The notes below the pieces were generated by a model. It did no database searches. It worked only from the letters and a program-made list of their open reading frames with translations, and was not told where the DNA came from. Made by a program: the position numbers and the translations under genes. From NCBI GenBank assembly GCA_027065635.1, contig JAMONQ010000170.1, positions 1-24,884 on the forward strand: DNA of 24,884 nt, written 5' to 3'. The stretch's first letter is position 1, and every line of letters starts with the position of its first letter. Positions 13,782 through 22,244 of this stretch are shown here, in pieces. Origin of the DNA: Campylobacterales bacterium. GTDB taxonomy: Bacteria; Campylobacterota; Campylobacteria; Campylobacterales; Hydrogenimonadaceae.

Positions 13782-16058
13782 TTACAGAGGATGTTTATCC
13801 CTCTCCAGGGATGAGAGTATGGCAAGGACCGTATCTCTTCTTGTCGTATCTATGCGCTTGCATGCACTCTTGAAGGCATCCTCTTCTCCCACGACGATAC
13901 AGATCTTTTTTGCTCTTGTAACGGCGGTATAGAGCAGTTTCGTATTGTGCATGATGTAGTGGCTGTAGCTCATCGGAATGATTACCGCATCATACTCCAT
14001 TCCCTGCGTCTTGTGTATCGTCAGGGCGTATGCGAGGCTCAGATACTCACCGATCATATCGTAACTGTACCTTACCACCGTCTCTTCGTTCGGAAAATAG
14101 ACATAACACTCCTCCTCATCCGAATCCATCCTGAATATCAAGCCGATCATTCCGTTGAATATCCTCTGTTCCGAAGGATCGAGCCCCTTTTTGAAGGCCT
14201 CCGGTGAGTAGGCCGGCATATTCTCGTTTTTGATATGTACTACTTTGTCGAAGAGGCCGTAATTATATATCCCTCGCCTTATCGAATGTCTGGCGCCAGG
14301 ATTGAAAATCGACTGTAGCTCGTTATTTAGATTTTCACTTCCCAAAATACCGCCCTTCATCGGTGTGATGACCTGTATATGCGTTATGTAGCCTTTTATA
14401 TCTTTCGATTCGAGGCACCTTCTCGCCTCAACGATATGGGTGATAGCTTCGGACTTGACTGTTTCGAGAATCTTGAGGTTGTGGTTTTGCCTCAACTCCC
14501 TCTTTTCATTTTCGCCGAGCGAGTTTTTCCTGGCGAAATAGTTTTCGATACTCAGATCGACGAATCTGAAGTCGCAATAGCTCTTTTTATAGTCAGGAAT
14601 CTCGCCACGCCGTATAGAGTCGGCAATAAAAGCGATCGCCTGATCCTCCTTCTGGCGATAGATTCGTGTCAGTTTTACGGTAGGAATCAGGTCATATTCA
14701 ATAATATCAGCAAGAATGTTACCCGCTCCTATCGGCGGCAGCTGTCCGTCGTCGCCGACTATAAGCAGTATGGCTTCCTCTTTGAGTTTCGATATCAACT
14801 GATAGAATATCTGGGAGTTTACCATCGACGCTTCGTCAAGAAGTATCACATCAAAAGGAAGGTGCTCCTTATCTTTGGCGGATACCAAAAGGCTCTGGAT
14901 CGTTGCGGATCGATAGCCGGTCGTATCGTGAATGCGCTGTGCCGCGATACCACTGAGGGCCGTTACGACAATCGAATCGTAACCGTACCTGCTTTCAAGC
15001 AGCCTTAGCATCATCCTCGCTGTCGTACTCTTTCCTGTTCCGGCATATCCAACAAGAGCCATTGCGCGGATACCGCGATTTAAAAGCAGTACCGCCTCTT
15101 TTTGCTGCTCACCTAGGCTGAATCCAATCTTCTTCTCTTCAGATTCGATAAAGGAGTCTGGATCTTCTACAATCGCTCCGGAAGGTGAAATGTTTGCGTT
15201 TTTTAAAAAGTCGTAGATAGCCTTTTCGGTACGGTAGTAGTACTCATACGCGATAAAATCTTCGAGCCGATAGAGAATCCGCCTCTTGAGAAGATCCTCT
15301 ATTACATCGGTTACGGCGGTCGTTTCATCGAAGCCGAGCTCGCTGCAAAGAGCCGCGGTGAAATCTTCTCTCTTTACGGCACTGCTGCCCTGCTGCTCCG
15401 CTATCTCACGCAAAAGATAGCCTGCCGCCGCTTCTATTCTGAAGGGAGATTTTGGATCTATTCCCATCGAAAGGGCCATCTCGTCCGCTCTCTTGAACCC
15501 TACCCCCTTGACCTGCGTAATCATGTATGGATTTTTCTTGATCTCATCCACCAGGTTATCTTTCGCGGCGAATGTCCTGAAAATCTGCGCAACGATCGAC
15601 TGGCCTATCTTGTATGGCGCCAGAAACATCGCAAGATCGCGCATATCTTTATACTGCTGCCAGCTCTTTGTAATCTGTGAAAGTTTTTTCTCTTTTATTC
15701 CCTTGAACTCGAGCAGCCTGTTCGGCTCTTCGTCAAGTATCCTCAAAAGCTCATCTTCACCATAATGCGAAATAAGCCTGCCTACAAGCTTCTCACCCAC
15801 CCCTTTGACAACCTTCGTTAGATAGAAGTAGAGTTCGCTCCCTTTTATGTTGAGTTCATCAAAAACAAACTGCGGTCCGAACTTCGGATGCTCTTGCCAC
15901 TCTCCTTTTACCTCTATCTCCTGCCCCTCGATCGTATGGGGATCGTCGATAAGCGTATTGCCGGATATTTTCACCCCGTTTTCGAGTCTGGCTATGAAAA
16001 ACCCCTCTTTTTGAAAGAGTATCTTCTGTACACGTCCTGTAAGCGTTATACGACTCAT
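13782..16058 (-). CDS. recD2: RecD2-type SF1B DNA helicase
   Basis: 758 residues. An N-terminal OB-fold-like region (about 1-70) and helix-hairpin-helix segments (about 75-200, with KVVKGVGEKLVGRL and QVKGVGFKRADEMA) mark the RecD2 class rather than RecBCD-bound RecD. The helicase core has Walker A GYAGTGKST (337-345), Walker B LLDEAS (406-411), GDDGQLPPIG (435-444), LTRIYRQ (463-469), and C-terminal motifs with ALTIHKTQGMEY and YTAVTRAKK. RecD2 is a 5'-3' helicase involved in DNA repair and replication fork maintenance. The ATG overlaps the stop of the metallopeptidase gene by 4 bp, so it is the last gene of a three-gene operon. Confidence 0.95.
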   Translation of the reverse strand: MSRITLTGRVQKILFQKEGFFIARLENGVKISGNTLIDDPHTIEGQEIEVKGEWQEHPKFGPQFVFDELNIKGSELYFYLTKVVKGVGEKLVGRLISHYGEDELLRILDEEPNRLLEFKGIKEKKLSQITKSWQQYKDMRDLAMFLAPYKIGQSIVAQIFRTFAAKDNLVDEIKKNPYMITQVKGVGFKRADEMALSMGIDPKSPFRIEAAAGYLLREIAEQQGSSAVKREDFTAALCSELGFDETTAVTDVIEDLLKRRILYRLEDFIAYEYYYRTEKAIYDFLKNANISPSGAIVEDPDSFIESEEKKIGFSLGEQQKEAVLLLNRGIRAMALVGYAGTGKSTTARMMLRLLESRYGYDSIVVTALSGIAAQRIHDTTGYRSATIQSLLVSAKDKEHLPFDVILLDEASMVNSQIFYQLISKLKEEAILLIVGDDGQLPPIGAGNILADIIEYDLIPTVKLTRIYRQKEDQAIAFIADSIRRGEIPDYKKSYCDFRFVDLSIENYFARKNSLGENEKRELRQNHNLKILETVKSEAITHIVEARRCLESKDIKGYITHIQVITPMKGGILGSENLNNELQSIFNPGARHSIRRGIYNYGLFDKVVHIKNENMPAYSPEAFKKGLDPSEQRIFNGMIGLIFRMDSDEEECYVYFPNEETVVRYSYDMIGEYLSLAYALTIHKTQGMEYDAVIIPMSYSHYIMHNTKLLYTAVTRAKKICIVVGEEDAFKSACKRIDTTRRDTVLAILSSLERDKHPL

Positions 16059-16762
16059 ACGAGCATCTTTCCAAGAGACCTGTAGTCGGGCTCGAATCTT
16101 TCTACAAGACTCCAGAACTCTTTTCGGTGGTGTTTGTATTTTATATGGGCGAGTTCATGTATGATCACATAATCTATAAGTCTTGTATCATAACGTATGA
16201 GTGCACTGTTGAGGGTGACCGCATCGGCGGCACTGCAGCTTCCCCATCTGCTTTTGAGGCGCCTGAAGTTTACTTTGGATGGAAACAGATTCATCTTTTC
16301 GGACCAAAACTCTATACGCTCTGGCAAAACTTTTTTTGCACTTCGAAGGTAAAATCTCTCTATCGCCGCTTCAAAACACTCTTCTCTTTCTCCTCTGAAC
16401 AGAAAGAGTCCGTTTTTGAAATCTACCACGCTCTTTTTGGACTCTTTATACTCTACAGGGTACTTTTTCCCCAGATACCATGCTTCACAACCCGGAAAAA
16501 AACTTTTGGGGTTGATGCGTCCGTGGCTTTTGTTGTGCAAAATGCGCTTCAGGATCCACTCCTCTTTTTCCGATACGAAAAGAGCCGCATCCTTTTGTCC
16601 GAAACGCCATGGAGTAGAGACTTCGACTACACCGTCCGAATCAACCCTGATGTAGAGGTTCTTTATCCTCTTTTTTCGTAGATGACGGCATACGATCTCG
16701 ACTCCGCCGCGACTTGTATGGGTAAAAAGCCTCTCAGCCGACAGTTTTTTTAGCCTCTTCAA
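16055..16762 (-). CDS. YgjP-like zinc metallopeptidase (DUF45/M48-related)
   Basis: 235 residues with the zinc motif HELAH (202-206) and a third ligand, probably His212, in KHHRKEFW, preceded by the family block SRWGSCS (171-177). There is no signal peptide or membrane segment, so it is cytoplasmic. The family's substrate is not established. The start is uncertain: the TTG at 16762 directly follows an in-frame TGA and is the only start-like codon before the conserved region, and its ribosome site is weak. It then overlaps the upstream mutase gene by 29 bp. It overlaps recD2 by 4 bp. Members of the WLM/SprT group act in DNA-protein crosslink repair, but a link to RecD2 here is only a guess. 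Confidence 0.88.
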   Translation of the reverse strand: MKRLKKLSAERLFTHTSRGGVEIVCRHLRKKRIKNLYIRVDSDGVVEVSTPWRFGQKDAALFVSEKEEWILKRILHNKSHGRINPKSFFPGCEAWYLGKKYPVEYKESKKSVVDFKNGLFLFRGEREECFEAAIERFYLRSAKKVLPERIEFWSEKMNLFPSKVNFRRLKSRWGSCSAADAVTLNSALIRYDTRLIDYVIIHELAHIKYKHHRKEFWSLVERFEPDYRSLGKMLV

Positions 16763-18113
16763 TCAGTCTGCTCATAGTATCCATTATCCTGCGAAGAGCC
16801 TCCTCGCTCTTGGCTTCGTATCTTGTGACGAGTATCGGGGTCGTATTGCTGGCACGTACGAGCCCCCAGCCGTCGTCGAAAATCACACGCACTCCGTCGA
16901 TAGTCACGATATCTTTAATATTCAGTTTCTCTCTTTGCGAATCAAGAATCTTTTTGAGGCTGTCGATAATGGCAAACTTCTTGGAATCGGTAGTCTCGAT
17001 TTTGATTTCGTCCGTACTGTATAGTTTCGGCAGCTTTTCATACTCGCCATCGAAATCGAATCCATCCTTTAGCATCTGCAAAATTCTGAACATCGTATAG
17101 ATGGCATCGTCATATCCGAAATAGCGATCGTTGAAAAAGATATGCCCGCTAACTTCCGCGGCGAGATCGGCTCCGGTCTCTTTTAGCTTGACCTTCAGGT
17201 TCGAGTGACCTGTTTTGTGCATGATCGCCCTGCCAATCTCGTTAATTCCGTCGTACATGATCTGAGAACACTTCACCTCGCCTATAACTGTTGGATCGTT
17301 CATGGTCTGCGCGAAAAAGAGCGCCAGTATATCCCCTTTGAAATTGTACTTCCTGCTCAAAAAGGCTATACGGTCACCGTCGCCGTCGAAAGCGAATCCG
17401 TAGTTTGCCCCGTTTTGAAGCAGTCTCTTCAGATCCTCGAGATTCTCTTCCTCGCTTGGATCGGGGTGGTGATTTGGGAAGGTTCCGTCGGGATCGAAAA
17501 ATAGTTTGTGAGCCGGTATATCGAGCCTCTCGAGCAGAGGGTCTATCGCCACCCCTGCGGCGCCGTTACCGCAATCTACGGCGATTTTCGGATCGAATCC
17601 CTTCAGATCTTCAAACTCTTTCGCCAGATAATCGACATAGGCTCCGAGGGCATCGATTTTGATAGAGTCGGTCTCCGTCGGTACCGCCATAGAGGTGTTT
17701 GACTCCACCTCACGACCGAGAGCATAGATATCCTCTCCGAAAAAAGGGTTTTTGTCGATCGTGATCTTGAATCCGTTGTACTCCGGAGGATTGTGCGATC
17801 CGGTTATCTGAATGCCGCCTGCCGGCACAACATCCTTGCCGCCGACTCTGAATGTGTTGAAGTTGCAGAAGTAGTTGACGGGAGTCGGTACCATTCCGCC
17901 GTGCAATACGATGACTTCAGCCGCGTTGAGACCGCTCACCAGCCAGTCGCTAAGCTTTGGAGAGTGTACTCTCGCATCGTATGTCACAACCGCATAATCT
18001 CCTATCTCCTTTATCCTTTTCCCAAGAAAATAGCCGATCAGCTTGACCCTCTTTTCAGTAAGATCTTCGCCGTAGACACCTCTGATGTCATACTCTCTGT
18101 AAATATGCTGCAT
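16734..18113 (-). CDS. Phosphomannomutase/phosphoglucomutase (ManB/AlgC type)
   Basis: 459 residues from the ATG at 18113. The in-frame start at 18164 was rejected because it lies upstream of the likely -10 box, and GAGAG precedes the chosen ATG. The alpha-D-phosphohexomutase signatures are complete: phosphoserine loop TGSHNP (104-109, Ser106), metal loop DGDGDR (243-248), sugar-recognition loop EVSGH (320-324) and phosphate loop RASNTTP near the C-terminus. It interconverts mannose- or glucose-6-phosphate and the 1-phosphate, supplying sugars for lipopolysaccharide or other glycans. It is the first gene of the operon with the metallopeptidase and recD2. Preference for mannose or glucose cannot be read from the sequence. 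Confidence 0.94.
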   Translation of the reverse strand: MQHIYREYDIRGVYGEDLTEKRVKLIGYFLGKRIKEIGDYAVVTYDARVHSPKLSDWLVSGLNAAEVIVLHGGMVPTPVNYFCNFNTFRVGGKDVVPAGGIQITGSHNPPEYNGFKITIDKNPFFGEDIYALGREVESNTSMAVPTETDSIKIDALGAYVDYLAKEFEDLKGFDPKIAVDCGNGAAGVAIDPLLERLDIPAHKLFFDPDGTFPNHHPDPSEEENLEDLKRLLQNGANYGFAFDGDGDRIAFLSRKYNFKGDILALFFAQTMNDPTVIGEVKCSQIMYDGINEIGRAIMHKTGHSNLKVKLKETGADLAAEVSGHIFFNDRYFGYDDAIYTMFRILQMLKDGFDFDGEYEKLPKLYSTDEIKIETTDSKKFAIIDSLKKILDSQREKLNIKDIVTIDGVRVIFDDGWGLVRASNTTPILVTRYEAKSEEALRRIMDTMSRLIEEAKKTVG

Positions 18114-18141
18114 AAACTCTCTTTGTATATTTTTAGACGAT

Positions 18142-18150
18142 ATTCTACCA
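18142..18150 (-). promoter_or_regulatory. Extended -10 promoter (TGG-TAGAAT) of the mutase operon
   Basis: On the minus strand TGGTAGAAT lies about 29 bases before the ATG at 18113, giving a short leader. No -35 hexamer is convincing. Confidence 0.5.
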
Positions 18151-18284
18151 AAAAACGGCACCAATGGAGCGGCCTGCCCCGAAAAACAGTTTCAAACCGC
18201 TATAAATTATTAAAAATACGCCGCTCTCGTAGCTTGGCGGATATATCCGAAATATTTTGTCATACGGTTCAATCCACACTTTTT

Positions 18285-18297
18285 TATAGTAGACTAT
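18285..18297 (+). promoter_or_regulatory. -10 box (TATAGT) with overlapping ATAGT-AG-ACTAT palindrome
   Basis: TATAGT at 18285-18290 is a fair -10 box for the methyltransferase gene at 18321. A perfect palindrome with 5-bp arms (18286-18297) overlaps it and could be an operator, though short arms in AT-rich DNA may be chance. Confidence 0.35.
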
Positions 18298-18320
18298 TCC
18301 AAAAAAAGAGAGGATCGTCG

Positions 18321-18917
18321 ATGTCTTTTGACAAAAGAGCATCTACATGGGACGCGTCTTCGCGCAGACAGGAGCTTGCAAAGGCTGTTGCGGACAAGAT
18401 AAAGAGCAGCGGATTGCTGAATCCTGGTATATCTTTGCTCGATGTGGGAGCAGGTACCGGACTACTTGCAAGAAGGCTTCTGCCCTATGTCGCTAAAATC
18501 ACGGGAGTGGACAGTTCGAAGGGAATGATTGACGAGTTTTCGAAGATAGGCGAAAATGCGGTAGCGATCCATTCCGATATTCTCGAGTATGACTCCACTT
18601 CACTCTACGGCGGCATAGTCAGCTCCATGACGATGCACCATATCGAGGATATAGACGCACTCTTTGCAAAGCTCTTCTCCCTTCTTGAGCCGGGCGGTTT
18701 CATAACCATGGCCGATCTCGAAAAAGAGGATGGAAGTTTCCATGACGGAGGAAACGAGGGAGTATACCATTTCGGCTTCGACGAAGAGTCTCTCAAAGCG
18801 GCTCTGTTGAAAGCCGGCTTTGAAAAGATATCTCTTGAAAGGGTATATGAAGTCGAAAAAGAGAAGAGGAGCTATCCGGTTTTTCTTCTTACCGCAAGAA
18901 AGCCGGACGGTCGGTAA
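18321..18917 (+). CDS. Class I SAM-dependent methyltransferase
   Basis: 198 residues from the ATG at 18321, which has AGAGAGGA in front of it; the frame is open much further upstream, but that part is antisense to the mutase gene. SAM-binding motif I is LLDVGAGTG (39-47), followed by the acidic end of strand 2 (TGVDSSKGM), motif II-like SSMTMHHIEDID, and LLEPGGFITMADLEKEDGSFHD. This is the type 11/12 methyltransferase fold. The substrate (small molecule, quinone, lipid or other) is not indicated. It stands alone between divergent and convergent neighbours, ending 12 bp from the ppk2 stop. Confidence 0.85.
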   Translation: MSFDKRASTWDASSRRQELAKAVADKIKSSGLLNPGISLLDVGAGTGLLARRLLPYVAKITGVDSSKGMIDEFSKIGENAVAIHSDILEYDSTSLYGGIVSSMTMHHIEDIDALFAKLFSLLEPGGFITMADLEKEDGSFHDGGNEGVYHFGFDEESLKAALLKAGFEKISLERVYEVEKEKRSYPVFLLTARKPDGR

Positions 18918-18923
18918 GCCGAC
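18910..18923 (+). terminator. Possible weak terminator hairpin after the methyltransferase gene
   Basis: GTCGG-taag-CCGAC forms a 5-bp GC-rich stem whose loop holds the stop codon, followed by TTATTGT, a poor U-tract. It lies where two convergent genes meet. Confidence 0.3.
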
Positions 18924-18929
18924 TTATTG

Positions 18930-19829
18930 TCAATCTATCTGCTTGCTCTTTCTGTGGTATCTTTGTACTATGTCCGGGTCGGGATGAAGGTCGATCTGCG
19001 CCTCTTCTCTCCCGTCGTAGGGAATATGCGAAAGAACATATCGTATAGACTCCAGTCGGGCAGACTTTTTATCGTTGCTCTTTACGATGATCCAAGGTGA
19101 AAAAGCGGTATGTGTACGGCTGAACATCTCCTCCTTGAAATAGGTGATCTTGTCCCACATCTTCTGGGCCTCTTTGTCTACCGGACTTAGCTTCCACTGC
19201 TTGAGCGGATTCAGTTCGCGCTCCTTGAAGCGTTTTTGCTGCTCGTCCTTGGAGATCGAGAACCAGAACTTTATAATGATGATTCCGTCATCTATGAGAG
19301 CGTGCTCTATCTCCGGAACCTCCTGCATGAACTTTTCATACTGCTCCTCGGTACAAAATCCGAATACAGGCTCCACTATGGCCCTGTTGTACCAGCTGCG
19401 GTCGAAAAAGACGATCTCACCGGGATTTGGAAGGTGGGCGAAGTAGCGCTGGAAGTAGAACTGACCCGCTTCGACGTCGCTCGGTTTGGGAAGCGCGACG
19501 ACACGATATCGTCTCGGATTCAGACGCTCCGTAAATCGTTTGATGGCGCCGCCCTTGCCAGCCGCATCTCGACCCTCGAATATCACAAGCACCCTCTTTT
19601 TCTTTTCAAAAACCCAGTTTTGGAGCTTTATAAGCTCTACCTGAAGCTTGATCAGATCCTCTTCGTACATTACCGTTTTTAGGGCTTTGTGGACCTTTTT
19701 TCCCTTCGCCAGGAGTTTTAAACCCGATTTTCGCGACAACGCTTCGAGCTTTTTCTCTATCGCCTCCACCCTCTTGCGTATCTCTTTGTCTTTTACATGT
19801 TTTTTTATATATTCGAGATCTTCATTCAT
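18930..19829 (-). CDS. ppk2: Polyphosphate kinase 2 family protein
   Basis: 299 residues, a usual length for single-domain PPK2. A charged helical N-terminal part (1-55) precedes the P-loop kinase core, with Walker A GRDAAGKGG (86-94), the KPSDVEAGQFYFQRYF block and Walker B FFDRSWYNR (141-149), then a lid region with RFKERELNPLKQWKLSP. PPK2 enzymes transfer phosphate between polyphosphate and nucleotides, often favouring NTP or NDP regeneration from polyphosphate. GDP/ADP preference is not readable. AAGAGG stands 8 bases before the ATG and a TATACT -10 box lies at 19866-19871. It is downstream of the HAD gene by 49 bp. Polyphosphate use is linked to stress and energy storage. Confidence 0.94.
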   Translation of the reverse strand: MNEDLEYIKKHVKDKEIRKRVEAIEKKLEALSRKSGLKLLAKGKKVHKALKTVMYEEDLIKLQVELIKLQNWVFEKKKRVLVIFEGRDAAGKGGAIKRFTERLNPRRYRVVALPKPSDVEAGQFYFQRYFAHLPNPGEIVFFDRSWYNRAIVEPVFGFCTEEQYEKFMQEVPEIEHALIDDGIIIIKFWFSISKDEQQKRFKERELNPLKQWKLSPVDKEAQKMWDKITYFKEEMFSRTHTAFSPWIIVKSNDKKSARLESIRYVLSHIPYDGREEAQIDLHPDPDIVQRYHRKSKQID

Positions 19830-19865
19830 CGTTTTTTCCTCTTGGACTTGCTTCTTGTCTCTTAT

Positions 19866-19871
19866 AGTATA
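19866..19871 (-). promoter_or_regulatory. Candidate -10 box (TATACT) of ppk2
   Basis: Lies on the minus strand in the 49-bp gap after the HAD gene, with a predicted leader of about 30 bases. It suggests ppk2 can be transcribed on its own. Confidence 0.35.
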
Positions 19872-19873
19872 TT

Positions 19874-19890
19874 ATCGGTTAAACACCGAT
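19874..19890 (-). terminator. Hairpin over the HAD gene stop codon
   Basis: ATCGGT-gttta-ACCGAT (minus strand) has 6-bp arms and contains the HAD stop codon in its loop. There is no U-tract, so it would be at best a weak terminator or a 3'-end stabiliser. Confidence 0.25.
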
Positions 19891-20511
19891 TATATCGATC
19901 ACATCAGACGGGGTATCGGCTCTTCTGTCTATCTTTATATCGGGTTGCGTATCTTTTGCAAATCCCCATCCGGCGAATATCGGAGCGATACCGGCTCCGG
20001 TAGCTGCCATTATATCCTTGGGACTGTCGCCCACCATCCAGCAACTCTTCTTTGAAATCTTCTCTACGATCTTTTCCACCATCTGCGGATGCGGTTTTGG
20101 ATACTCTACCTTGTCGGCGCCTATGACATCTTCGAAGAAGAGATCTATGGCATTGTTCTTCAAAATGATTTCGGATGTTGCGGTCGGGGCGTTCGTGGCC
20201 ACAAACATCCTCGCTCCGCCATTTTTCAGCGTTTCGAGCATCTCGTATATGCCTTCAAAAGTCCTGGCGTTCAAAAGGCACTGCCTGCTGTAATGCTCTT
20301 CAAACATCTCTCTGGCTTTCGTCTCATACTCTTTTACGCCGTAAAACTCATACGCCAGGTTCAGTCCCGGTCTGTTCATAAGATACACTATCTTCTCCCG
20401 CGTAAGCGGTTCCAGGCCGTAATACTCCGCACGGACATGATTTATCGAGGCCGCTATATCCGCACTGCTGTCCACCAGTGTACCATCGAGATCAAATATC
20501 ACTGTCGTCAT
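19879..20511 (-). CDS. HAD-superfamily phosphatase, phosphoglycolate phosphatase-like
   Basis: 210 residues. HAD motif I is DLDGT (7-11; Asp7 nucleophile, Asp9 general acid), motif II ATNAPT (105-110, Thr106), motif III Lys139 in YPKPHP, and motif IV GDSPKD (161-166). A helical cap lies between motifs I and II, the Gph/beta-phosphoglucomutase-like layout. It should hydrolyse a small phosphomonoester; phosphoglycolate is the usual guess for this length, but other substrates are possible. AAAGGAGAGAG directly precedes the ATG. It is divergent from tamA with only 38 bp between the start codons, so the two promoters must overlap. Confidence 0.88.
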   Translation of the reverse strand: MTTVIFDLDGTLVDSSADIAASINHVRAEYYGLEPLTREKIVYLMNRPGLNLAYEFYGVKEYETKAREMFEEHYSRQCLLNARTFEGIYEMLETLKNGGARMFVATNAPTATSEIILKNNAIDLFFEDVIGADKVEYPKPHPQMVEKIVEKISKKSCWMVGDSPKDIMAATGAGIAPIFAGWGFAKDTQPDIKIDRRADTPSDVIDIIGV

Positions 20512-20521
20512 CTCTCTCCTT

Positions 20522-20530
20522 TGGTATAAT
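20522..20530 (+). promoter_or_regulatory. Extended -10 promoter (TGG-TATAAT) of tamA
   Basis: A perfect TATAAT with TGG before it, in the 38-bp gap between the divergent HAD and tamA genes. The leader would be only about 13 bases and consist mainly of the AGAGGGGG ribosome site. A TATGAT for the opposite direction at 20529-20534 overlaps it. Confidence 0.55.
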
Positions 20531-20549
20531 CATAACAAAAAGAGGGGGT

Positions 20550-22244
20550 ATGTTGAAAAGAGCGGCCATTCTCTTTTTTGTCACTCTCAACCTTCTTTTC
20601 GCAGAGCCGCTACCAGTGGAGTTTGCCGGAAACAGATCGATAGACTCGCGAGAACTCTATGAGGCGATCGGCCTTCACAAACCGTACTTTTTCGAATTCT
20701 GGAAAAAAGAGCCCCGTATTGACCCCGAAAAAATGGAGCTGATGCTTCCGCTGCTGGAGAACTACTACAAGTCACGCGGTTTTTACCATGCAAGGGTTAC
20801 ATATGTCGTCAAAAATGGAAAAATAGTCATCGAAATCGAAGAGAAGCGTCCGGTAACCGTAAAGGATATCTCCTATATATCCCCGCTGAATATAGAAGAT
20901 CTCATACCTTTTGGAAAAGGGGACAGATTCAATGCGCAAAAGTTCGTGCAGAGCAAAAAGAGGATAAAAGAGTATTATGCCGATCACAGATACTGCAACG
21001 TCGATCTCGACGCGAAAGCATTCATAGATATAGAACACGACGAAGCATACCTCGTATACGATATAACTCCGAACGAGCCGTGTGTTTTCGGCGAAATCTC
21101 TATCGAAACGCCCGCCGGAGTCGATGAGAAGATTATCCGGTCGCTGCTCTACTTCAAGGAGGGCGACCCCTATTCCGCAGAGCTGATCCGCAGAAGCTAC
21201 AAGGAGATCTATGCGAACGAAGGTATCGAGAGGGTCATTATCGACGATGCGAGACACGAAGGAAACAGAGTCCCTGTCACCGTAAGCGTATCCTTGTATC
21301 CAAAGCCTATACACTTCAGTGCCGGTGCCGGATACAGCAGCGACGAGGGGCTCAATCTGCAGATGGGGATAAAGCACAGAAACTTTCCCAAAAATCTAAA
21401 AACGCTCGCTCTTCAGACACGTTACTCGCAGATAAGGCGATTCGTAAAAAGTACGTACGAAATGCCCCTCTCCAACCACAACCGCTTCTCTGCGGAGATA
21501 GGGTTCAACGATGAGGTTTTTGACGGCTACAAGGAGCGCTCCGTCAAAGCGAAGAGCGCTCTAAAACACCTCAGGTGGCCCCATATTTTTCAAGAGAGTA
21601 TCACTATCGACCAAACGACGACTACAGAGAGCCTCGATACACTCAACTTTCCCGACGGCAAACTGCTTATAGTTTCCGCAAAGGGAGCGTGGGATATAGA
21701 CAGGCGGGATTCGCTTCTGGATCCGACCAGAGGCTACAAAGTTTCTCTCGAACTATCGGGATCCATCAAGTCTCCGATCTCCGATGCGACCTACTACAAG
21801 CTCCTGTTTACGGGTGCTTATCATCTTCCGCTGAACGACAAAACCCTCTCCTTTAGAATAAGACAGGGAACGATCAAGGCCAAACAGGGGCACATACCGC
21901 CGTCATACCGCTTCTATGCCGGAGGAATGAACTCGAACAGAGCATTTTCATACAGGCAGCTCGGTCCAAAAAACGGTCTCGGAAATCCTGTCGGTGCATT
22001 CAGCATAACCGAGGCTACGGCAGAATACAGGATAGATCTTCCAAAAGACTTTCGAGCCGTACTCTTTAGCGATATCACATATCTCGGACAGGACTCCGTT
22101 CCGGACTACAAAAAGCCATATATCGGTATAGGGCCCGGAATCAGATACATGACGCCGATAGGTCCCATAGCTTTCGATCTCGGCTTTGACGCCCAGCATC
22201 TAAGCAGATACACTCTCCACTTCCATATAGGAGAGCTCTTTTGA
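20550..22244 (+). CDS. tamA: TamA, Omp85-family outer-membrane assembly protein
   Basis: 564 residues from the ATG at 20550, which has AGAGGGGG before it and opens a clear signal peptide (about 1-18); an in-frame ATG at 20478 would be antisense to the HAD gene. Residues about 20-235 are POTRA-like repeats, with pairs such as GRxFxxARV-type strands and EGDPYSAELIRRSYK. The rest is an Omp85 beta-barrel. Its lid-loop motif is NRAF (463-466): the conserved Arg464 remains but the usual Gly is Ala. The chain ends in Phe, as outer-membrane barrels do. The length is close to E. coli TamA. Together with TamB it forms the TAM complex for outer-membrane biogenesis. It shares one base with tamB. Confidence 0.92.
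   Translation: MLKRAAILFFVTLNLLFAEPLPVEFAGNRSIDSRELYEAIGLHKPYFFEFWKKEPRIDPEKMELMLPLLENYYKSRGFYHARVTYVVKNGKIVIEIEEKRPVTVKDISYISPLNIEDLIPFGKGDRFNAQKFVQSKKRIKEYYADHRYCNVDLDAKAFIDIEHDEAYLVYDITPNEPCVFGEISIETPAGVDEKIIRSLLYFKEGDPYSAELIRRSYKEIYANEGIERVIIDDARHEGNRVPVTVSVSLYPKPIHFSAGAGYSSDEGLNLQMGIKHRNFPKNLKTLALQTRYSQIRRFVKSTYEMPLSNHNRFSAEIGFNDEVFDGYKERSVKAKSALKHLRWPHIFQESITIDQTTTTESLDTLNFPDGKLLIVSAKGAWDIDRRDSLLDPTRGYKVSLELSGSIKSPISDATYYKLLFTGAYHLPLNDKTLSFRIRQGTIKAKQGHIPPSYRFYAGGMNSNRAFSYRQLGPKNGLGNPVGAFSITEATAEYRIDLPKDFRAVLFSDITYLGQDSVPDYKKPYIGIGPGIRYMTPIGPIAFDLGFDAQHLSRYTLHFHIGELF

Noticed and set aside
17793..18320. Long N-terminal extension of the methyltransferase frame
   Set aside because: It is antisense to the mutase gene, and the ATG at 18321 has its own ribosome site and starts at the conserved region.
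18145..18342. Leftward 65-codon frame between the mutase and methyltransferase genes
   Set aside because: No ribosome site or domain; it overlaps the promoters of both genes and the start of the methyltransferase gene.
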